Source: JACQFZ01 sp041485885
Lineage (GTDB): Bacteria; Pseudomonadota; Gammaproteobacteria; Acidiferrobacterales; Sulfurifustaceae
Assembly (NCBI GenBank): GCA_041485885.1
Contig: JBGPKL010000019.1
Location: 1-55,932 of the forward strand
DNA length: 55,932 nt
Direction of reading: 5' to 3'
The translations under genes were made by a program, and so were the position numbers. Every line of letters starts with the position of its first letter. Positions within the stretch are counted from its first letter, which is position 1. A model generated the notes under the pieces. The model saw only the letters and a program-made list of their open reading frames with translations. It was not told the origin of the DNA and did not search any database. Below are positions 51,052 through 55,932 of the stretch, piece after piece.

Positions 51052-51303
51052 ATGAACGAAGAAATACTTCTTGAACGTATTACCGTGAATCCTGGCATCT
51101 TCGGTGGTAAGCCCATTATCCGCGGCCGTCGATTGGCCGTAGAGCATGTATTGGGAATGCTAGCAGTGGGTGATAGCCCTGAAACGATCCTCGAAGGTTA
51201 TCCCTGGTTGGAACGCGAAGACATTCAGGCCTGCCTCACGTATGCCCATAGGCTCGTCGCTCATGAACGTGTTGAGCCGCTGATTCTTAATACAGGTACG
51301 TGA
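51052..51303 (+). CDS. DUF433 antitoxin
   Basis: An 83-residue DUF433 protein, a winged-helix antitoxin family: ERITVNPGIFGGKPIIRGRR and LAVEHVLGMLAVGDSPETIL then EGYPWLEREDIQACLTYAHR. It pairs with the PIN-like DUF5615 toxin encoded next with a GTGA overlap. I start at ATG 51052 where the family begins. It would bind the toxin and perhaps repress the pair. Confidence 0.9.
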   Translation: MNEEILLERITVNPGIFGGKPIIRGRRLAVEHVLGMLAVGDSPETILEGYPWLEREDIQACLTYAHRLVAHERVEPLILNTGT

Positions 51304-51653
51304 AGCTCTTGCTCGATACGTGCGTGTGGGGTGGAACACGCGCTCAACTTGTCGAAGCAGGTCACGATGTCGTCTGGACTGGCGACTGGCCACAGGATCC
51401 GGGCGATACAGAGATTATGGAGCGAGCTGCGGCAGAACGACGTGTGCTGGTGACGCTCGATAAGGATTTTGGTGAGCTGGCGATTGTTCGAGGAAAGGTC
51501 CATTGCGGCATTGTTCGCCTCGTCAATATCTCGGCCAGACGCCAAGCGGCTGTTTGCCTCGAAGTGATAGGACGGCATCAAGGGGAATTAGAAGCGGGTG
51601 CGATTATTACCGCCGAAGCCGGCCGGCTGAGAATCCGCCTCTTGAGTCAATAA
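51300..51653 (+). CDS. DUF5615 PIN-like toxin
   Basis: A 117-residue DUF5615 PIN-like protein, predicted RNase toxin. Acidic residues of a PIN-type site: D in KLLLDTCVW, D/E in GDTEIMERA, and D in VTLDKDFGELAIV. GTG start overlaps the antitoxin stop. The gene is intact. PIN-like toxins of this family are typically coupled to DUF433 proteins, as here. Confidence 0.88.
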   Translation: MKLLLDTCVWGGTRAQLVEAGHDVVWTGDWPQDPGDTEIMERAAAERRVLVTLDKDFGELAIVRGKVHCGIVRLVNISARRQAAVCLEVIGRHQGELEAGAIITAEAGRLRIRLLSQ

Positions 51654-51660
51654 ATACTTG

Positions 51661-51915
51661 GCCTTATTTGTAGCGCATTCGGTTTCAGCGCCAAGAATCG
51701 TCGTCATCTCAACCGAGCGCGGATGCTTGTTTGTTGAAATCAGTGTCGCCAGGCGGAAGTGGTGTGGGTTGATCATCTGGTGGACGTGTTCGCCTACGGT
51801 CGATGGACTGGCACTCGCGCCTTGCCAAAACTGCTGCCCATTTTCGTTGCCGAACAATCCTGCAATACGATCCGCTCATCTTCCAGGCGGGTGAACTTTT
51901 GGCGAAGTCGGGTAG
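51661..51915 (+). repeat. Direct-repeat copy B (decayed)
   Basis: Aligns along its length with 50738-51005, for example GTTGAAATCAGTGTCGCCAG with GTTGAAGTCAGTGTCGCCGG, TTCGTTGCCGAACAATCC in both, and CTCATCTTCCAGGCGGGTGA in both. It carries indels that break the frame. Roughly 70 percent identical by eye. Confidence 0.85.
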
Positions 51916-52042
51916 CAGGCGGACGATGAATATCTGCCACACATTCTCAATTTCAAAAGAGAACCTTTGCTGACAATGCCCGAGGGCGTTACTAATGTGT
52001 AGCGTGCGTGTGTAACGGAAAGCTGTGAAGGAGGCTGAGCGC

Positions 52043-52273
52043 ATGGCGCATCGGGTAAATGTGTTGCTGGAGGACGCGGTATGGCGTGTGCTGGAGAAGG
52101 CGCCCAAGGGCGAACGCAGTCGCATCGTCAATTCGGCGTTGTCGCAATGGTTTCAAAAGCGCCGGCGCGCGGATGCGGTGCGTCAGATGGATAAATTGCG
52201 CGCGCAGTTGCCCGCGGTCACGACCAAACAGATCGTGAAGTGGGTACGCGAAGAGCGAGAACGGGCCGGGTGA
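52043..52273 (+). CDS. Ribbon-helix-helix antitoxin (VapB-type)
   Basis: A 76-residue predicted antitoxin with an N-terminal ribbon-helix-helix (AHRVNVLLEDAVWRVLEKAP then KGERSRIVNSALSQWFQKRR) and a C-terminal helix (TTKQIVKWVREERERAG) that would hold the toxin. AAGGAGG at 52028-52034 lies 8 bases before ATG 52043, so I prefer this to GTG 52025. It overlaps the broken PIN toxin gene by GTGA. Confidence 0.8.
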   Translation: MAHRVNVLLEDAVWRVLEKAPKGERSRIVNSALSQWFQKRRRADAVRQMDKLRAQLPAVTTKQIVKWVREERERAG

Positions 52274-52690
52274 GGCTCGTCGTTCCGGATGCCTCGGTTA
52301 TCCTGAAGTAGGTGCTGCCCTCCGACGGATGAGCCGGACGCCGCTGCCGCCCTGCGCTTGCGTGACGCCGTGGCGGCTGGGAAGCTCGCGCTGCGCGTTC
52401 CGCCATTGTGGCTATATGAGGTTGGCAACATTCTGACTCGGAATTTTCCGGCACATGCGCTCACGTTGTTGGAGTCGCTGGTTGCGTTCGGCATGCCGGA
52501 AGGGGATAGCGGGGAGCAGTGGCGTAAGGAGACGGTGACGCTGGTTCGCGAACGCCGTGTGACTTTTTACGACGCCGCCTATCATGCGCTCGCGCTGGTC
52601 GAGCACGGTACCTTCGTCACTGCCGACGGCAAGTATTTCACCAAAGCCAAAGAGGCCGGTGCCATCGCTTTTTTAGCCGACTTTCGATAG
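52270..52690 (+). pseudogene. PIN-domain toxin (VapC-type), inactivated
   Basis: Starts at GTG 52270 (VRLVVPDASVILK) with the first PIN acid, then TAG 52309-52311 where the family has Trp (ILKWVLP). A few codons on, near 52325-52332, the frame shifts and continues as LRLRDAVAAGKLALRVPPLW, LYEVGNILTRNF, RRVTFYDAAYHALALVEHGT and FVTADGKYFTKAK to the normal end. Two separate lesions; the toxin is very likely dead while its antitoxin is intact. Confidence 0.88.
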
Positions 52691-52812
52691 GGCCGCGGTT
52701 CTTATTCAAAAAGCTTCCGGGTTTGAGCATCGACGACTGGCAGTCGAGATCAAGCGTCCGTAGGATTCGCTGCTAAGCTTTCGCTTACCTCCCGTCAAAT
52801 TCCGATCGCACC

Positions 52813-54522
52813 ATGGACGATGCACAAGGCGAGCTACCGCTGCCGTTTCCCGAGCTCTCGGGCGATCTGCCGTTGCTGCCGGCGCGGATGGTCAACGAGT
52901 ACGAATACTGCCCGCGCCTCGCCTATCTCGAATGGGTGCAAGGTGAGTGGGCGGAGTCAGCAGACACAGTGGAAGGCCGCTATCGACATCGCCGGGTCGA
53001 TAAGCCCGGTGGTAATTTGCCCGACCCCGCAGAGGCGGAGGACGGCGAACGCATCCATGCGCGTTCCATCACGCTCTCCTCCAACCGGCTCGGCCTGATC
53101 GCTAAGATAGATTTGGTCGAGGGCGAGGGAAATGTTGTCGTTCCCGTGGACTACAAGCGTGGCCGGCGCCCGCATGTACCCAAAGGCGCGTACGACCCCG
53201 AGCGAATTCAGATTTGCGTGCAGGGCATGGTTCTCGAAGAGCACGGATACACGTGCACCGAGGGCATCCTGTATTTCATCGAGTCGCGCGAACGCGTACG
53301 GGTGGAGCTGGATGCGGAGCTGCGCGCAAAAACGCGGGCCGCGATCGATGGGATGCGGTTGATCGCGGCGGGAGGCCAGTTGCCGGCGCCGCTCGTCGAT
53401 AGCCCCAAGTGTCCGCGCTGCTCCCTCGTAGGTATTTGCCTGCCGGATGAAGTGAATTTTCTGAAAAACTCGCAAGACACTCCGCGACCCCTTGTCGTTG
53501 CTCGTGACGAAGCGTTGCCGCTCTATGTTCAAGCGCATCACGCGAAGGTTGCGAAGAGTGGAGAAACGCTGGAGGTCTCGGTTGACGACAAGCCGCAGGC
53601 TACCGTGCGGCTGATCGACGTGTCGCAAGTCGTGGTGATGGGCAATGTTTATGTGACGACACCGACGCTGCACGAGCTGATGCGCCGCGAGATACCCGTG
53701 AGCTGGTACTCCTTCGGCGGATGGTTTCTCGGCCACACGAATGGCGTGGGGCACAAGAATGTGGAGCTTCGAACCGCGCAATACCGCGCGAGCTTCGACG
53801 ACCGTCTTTGTTTGCGGCTTGCGCGCGGGCTGGTTCGCGCGAAGGTGTTGAATTGCCGCACGCTACTGCGACGCAATTGGCGTGGGGAGGAGAAGCCGGA
53901 ACAGCTCATGGACCAGCTCAAACGCGACGCGGACGACACCGAGCGGGCGCAAGAGCTGTCCGTATTGCTCGGTGTTGAAGGTATGGCGGCGCAACGCTAC
54001 TTCGGCAGCTTTGTGCATATGATAAAAAGAGATGAAGACCCGGCGACACTCCAGTTTGATTTCACGCATCGCAATCGTCGGCCGCCCACCGATCCCGTCA
54101 ACGCGTTACTGTCCTATGCTTACGCGTTACTCGTCCGCAGTTGGACGGTGACGCTTTCCGCGGTAGGTTTTGATCCTTATCGCGGGTTTTATCATCAGCC
54201 CCGATACGGCCGCCCGTCGCTCGCGCTCGACATGATGGAACCGTTCCGGCCGCTTGTTGCCGATTCAAGCGTGATTCAGGCGATCAACAATGGCGAAGTG
54301 AGACCAAGCGATTTCATCAGCGCAGCGGGCAGCGTGGCGCTTACGGAAGATGGGCGCAAGCGATTTATCGCGACCTTCGAACGCCGTCTGGCGCAGGAGA
54401 TTACGCACCCACTGTTTGGGTACAAGGTAAGTTATCGGCGTCTCTTTGAAATCCAAGCGCGGCTGCTCGGACGTTTTCTGTTAAACGACATCGCGGAGTA
54501 CCCCAACTTTATAACGAGATGA
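52813..54522 (+). CDS. cas4-cas1: Cas4-Cas1 fusion protein
   Basis: A 569-residue fusion. Residues 1 to about 215 are Cas4: first Cys in YEYCPRLAYLEW, RecB-type site GLIAKIDLVEG and VPVDYKRGRRP, and the last cysteines in KCPRCSLVGICLPDE (4Fe-4S). From about 235 it is Cas1: LGVEGMAAQRYFGSF with the metal Glu, and GFYHQPRYGRPSLALDMMEP with His and Asp/Glu. The fusion is typical of type I-G. It trims and integrates new spacers; Cas4 helps choose PAM and orientation. It stands 120 bases after the dead toxin gene. Confidence 0.95.
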   Translation: MDDAQGELPLPFPELSGDLPLLPARMVNEYEYCPRLAYLEWVQGEWAESADTVEGRYRHRRVDKPGGNLPDPAEAEDGERIHARSITLSSNRLGLIAKIDLVEGEGNVVVPVDYKRGRRPHVPKGAYDPERIQICVQGMVLEEHGYTCTEGILYFIESRERVRVELDAELRAKTRAAIDGMRLIAAGGQLPAPLVDSPKCPRCSLVGICLPDEVNFLKNSQDTPRPLVVARDEALPLYVQAHHAKVAKSGETLEVSVDDKPQATVRLIDVSQVVVMGNVYVTTPTLHELMRREIPVSWYSFGGWFLGHTNGVGHKNVELRTAQYRASFDDRLCLRLARGLVRAKVLNCRTLLRRNWRGEEKPEQLMDQLKRDADDTERAQELSVLLGVEGMAAQRYFGSFVHMIKRDEDPATLQFDFTHRNRRPPTDPVNALLSYAYALLVRSWTVTLSAVGFDPYRGFYHQPRYGRPSLALDMMEPFRPLVADSSVIQAINNGEVRPSDFISAAGSVALTEDGRKRFIATFERRLAQEITHPLFGYKVSYRRLFEIQARLLGRFLLNDIAEYPNFITR

Positions 54523-54818
54523 CCGGCATGGAAGAACATCTATACATCGTCACCTACGATATCAGCGATCCGAAGCGCTGGCGGCGCGTATTTTCACTAA
54601 TGAATGGTTATGGCGAGTGGTTGCAGCTCTCCGTGTTCCAATGCCGCATGAGCCGGCGCCGACACGCGGAGCTGCTGGCGACGCTTGACGAGGTAATCCT
54701 CGACGATCATGATCATGTGCTCATGCTCGACCTTGGTCCCGCGGAGAACATCGAGCCGCGTGTCATCAGTCTGGGTAAGACGTTTAACGTGGTCGAGCGT
54801 GAGGCGGTGGTGGTCTAG
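54519..54818 (+). CDS. cas2: CRISPR-associated Cas2
   Basis: A 99-residue Cas2. The ferredoxin-like fold starts with EHLYIVTYDISDPKRWRRVF, including the Asp of YDIS, then GEWLQLSVFQCRMSRRRHAE and DHDHVLMLDLGPAE. It bridges two Cas1 dimers during spacer insertion. ATGA overlap with cas4-cas1. The C-terminus ends just before the array leader. Confidence 0.95.
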   Translation: MTGMEEHLYIVTYDISDPKRWRRVFSLMNGYGEWLQLSVFQCRMSRRRHAELLATLDEVILDDHDHVLMLDLGPAENIEPRVISLGKTFNVVEREAVVV

Positions 54819-55026
54819 TGTTCATCGCCGTACCGTCGCGAGCGGTGCAGTAATGGGCTGGATCCCGGGGAGCGCTCGCGAATTGGCAAGCTCTTTAAAA
54901 ATATGGAGAAATATGTTGCTCGGGCTTCTTCGACGCGGAAGCCCAGGGCTCTATGTAGCGAGTGAAGCGGACCGCTCGCAAGATCTGGCGGGAATGCCGA
55001 GTTTTCCAGAGTTTGACAGGGATGCT
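54819..55026 (+). promoter_or_regulatory. CRISPR leader
   Basis: 208 bases between cas2 and the first repeat. It holds an A/T-rich stretch (TTTAAAAATATGGAGAAATA, near 54892-54913) and a hairpin GGGCTTC/GAAGCCC at 54922-54944. Position beside cas2, and a repeat end ATTGAAGC that fits the usual crRNA 5' handle, place the leader here and transcription on the plus strand. Confidence 0.7.
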
Positions 55027-55932
55027 GTATTCCGCAGCGAAGTGCTGCGGCCTCATTGAAGCGCGCAGCGCCGCGGCGAGCGTGCGTACGCGCTCGACGG
55101 TATTCCGCAGCGAAGTGCTGCGGCCTCATTGAAGCTAGCAACACGCCGAGTAGCCGATTGCCGATCGGCAGGTATTCCGCAGCGAAGTGCTGCGGCCTCA
55201 TTGAAGCTTTTCAATTCGCGACGTCTCCTGTTGGGTTGTTCGCGTATTCCGCAGCGAAGTGCTGCGGCCTCATTGAAGCGAAACAACGGCGGCTATCTCA
55301 GGATGGAACCCTGGCGTATTCCGCAGCGAAGTGCTGCGGCCTCATTGAAGCAAGCGCTGCGTCGCTTCGGCAATCTTGGCGTTTGTGGTATTCCGCAGCG
55401 AAGTGCTGCGGCCTCATTGAAGCTTGTTGGCTCGGCCAACAGTAGGGGTGGCGGTAGTGGTATTCCGCAGCGAAGTGCTGCGGCCTCATTGAAGCAGGGT
55501 GCGCAGGCTCATGAGGTTACCGGTGTATCGTCGTATTCCGCAGCGAAGTGCTGCGGCCTCATTGAAGCCGCGGCAACGGGCGACATCGCACCTTCAAAAC
55601 CCTTGCCGCGTATTCCGCAGCGAAGTGCTGCGGCCTCATTGAAGCAACGATTACGGGTTGCGCGGCACCATCAGCGACAAGTATTCCGCAGCGAAGTGCT
55701 GCGGCCTCATTGAAGCTCGAAAGGCGATCCGCGCAACGTCGAGCGCGTGCGCGTGTATTCCGCAGCGAAGTGCTGCGGCCTCATTGAAGCGCGATAAACG
55801 CGCGCCAGTCCTCCGCCGCCGCGCGAGTATTCCGCAGCGAAGTGCTGCGGCCTCATTGAAGCCAAGGACTCCTCGCCGATCGGTGAAGCGCTCCAAGTAG
55901 TATTCCGCAGCGAAGTGCTGCGGCCTCATTGA
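55027..55932 (+). CRISPR. CRISPR array, at least 13 repeats, runs off the window
   Basis: 36-base repeats, all identical as far as I can read, starting at 55027, 55100, 55172, 55244, 55316, 55388, 55460, 55533, 55610, 55681, 55755, 55827 and 55900 (the last cut by the window end). The repeat begins GTATTCCGCAGCGAAG and ends CCTCATTGAAGC. Inside it CCGCAGC / GCTGCGG forms a 7-base stem with loop GAAGT, the likely Cas6 site. Twelve spacers of 35-41 bases, mostly 36-37. None matches elsewhere in the window by eye. Confidence 0.99.

Noticed and set aside
42642..52311. TAG read as Trp in this organism
   Set aside because: TAG ends cheY, cheB, cysM and the first receptor at the normal family lengths, so the code is not changed; the two TAG codons are best seen as mutations.
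55056..55900. Open frames through the CRISPR array
   Set aside because: They only translate the repeats (YSAAKCCGLIEA, IPQRSAAASLK) and are not genes.

Overview
The window is high-GC proteobacterial DNA, most likely from a gammaproteobacterium in the broad sense (including the former Betaproteobacteria). This rests on gene order and family type: alaC-hom-thrC, recJ beside an RpfE-type gene, cysM followed by a DnaQ-like exonuclease gene and rlmD, an E. coli-type speD, and uvrC-pgsA followed by tRNA-Gly(GCC), tRNA-Cys(GCA) and, further on, tRNA-Leu(TAA). No species can be named from the sequence alone.

Region 1 (1-4740): an Mth938-like gene on the minus strand, then alaC, hom and thrC with start/stop overlaps, a threonine/alanine amino-acid unit. 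Region 2 (4850-13550): a chemosensory operon of nine genes (STAS, receptor, cheY, cheA, cheW, second receptor, cheR, cheD, cheB) behind a textbook sigma-54 promoter; no flagellar genes and no cheZ are seen. A large dynamin-like GTPase gene faces it. Region 3 (15800-31930): housekeeping genes (rpfE-like, recJ, cysM, exonuclease, rlmD, L,D-transpeptidase, nagZ, speD, ankyrin protein, uracil-DNA glycosylase, uvrC, pgsA). It is broken between cysM and the exonuclease gene by about 3 kb carrying a RES-domain gene and a Sel1-repeat/serine-protease lipoprotein gene; a diverged copy of the exonuclease gene's first 60 bases is left on the far side.

Region 4 (31969-41641): the three tRNA genes that are contiguous in E. 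coli (glyW-cysT-leuZ) are here split, tRNA-Gly and tRNA-Cys lying 9.3 kb from tRNA-Leu. The DNA between is accessory: small secreted and membrane proteins, a HigBA toxin-antitoxin pair, an IS91-family remnant, a PqiA/MCE pair, an SPFH lipoprotein, a CHRD lipoprotein, a prepilin-like fusion, dispersed repeats, and a fragment of tRNA-Cys at 39751-39783 that looks like a decayed attachment site.

Region 5 (41840-55932): a complete type I-G (formerly I-U) CRISPR-Cas locus: WYL regulator, cas3, csx17 (cas8), csb1 (cas7), csb2 (cas5-cas6), a cas4-cas1 fusion, cas2, and an array of at least 13 identical 36-base repeats running off the window. The locus has been altered: the WYL gene has an in-frame TAG where its family has Trp, an RmuC C-terminal fragment is translationally coupled to cas3, and two toxin-antitoxin modules sit between the effector and adaptation genes. 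The first module (DUF433/DUF5615) is flanked by diverged direct repeats; the second (VapBC-type) has a broken toxin gene. This embedded toxin-antitoxin arrangement, together with the possible WYL operator sequences, is the most interesting part of the window.
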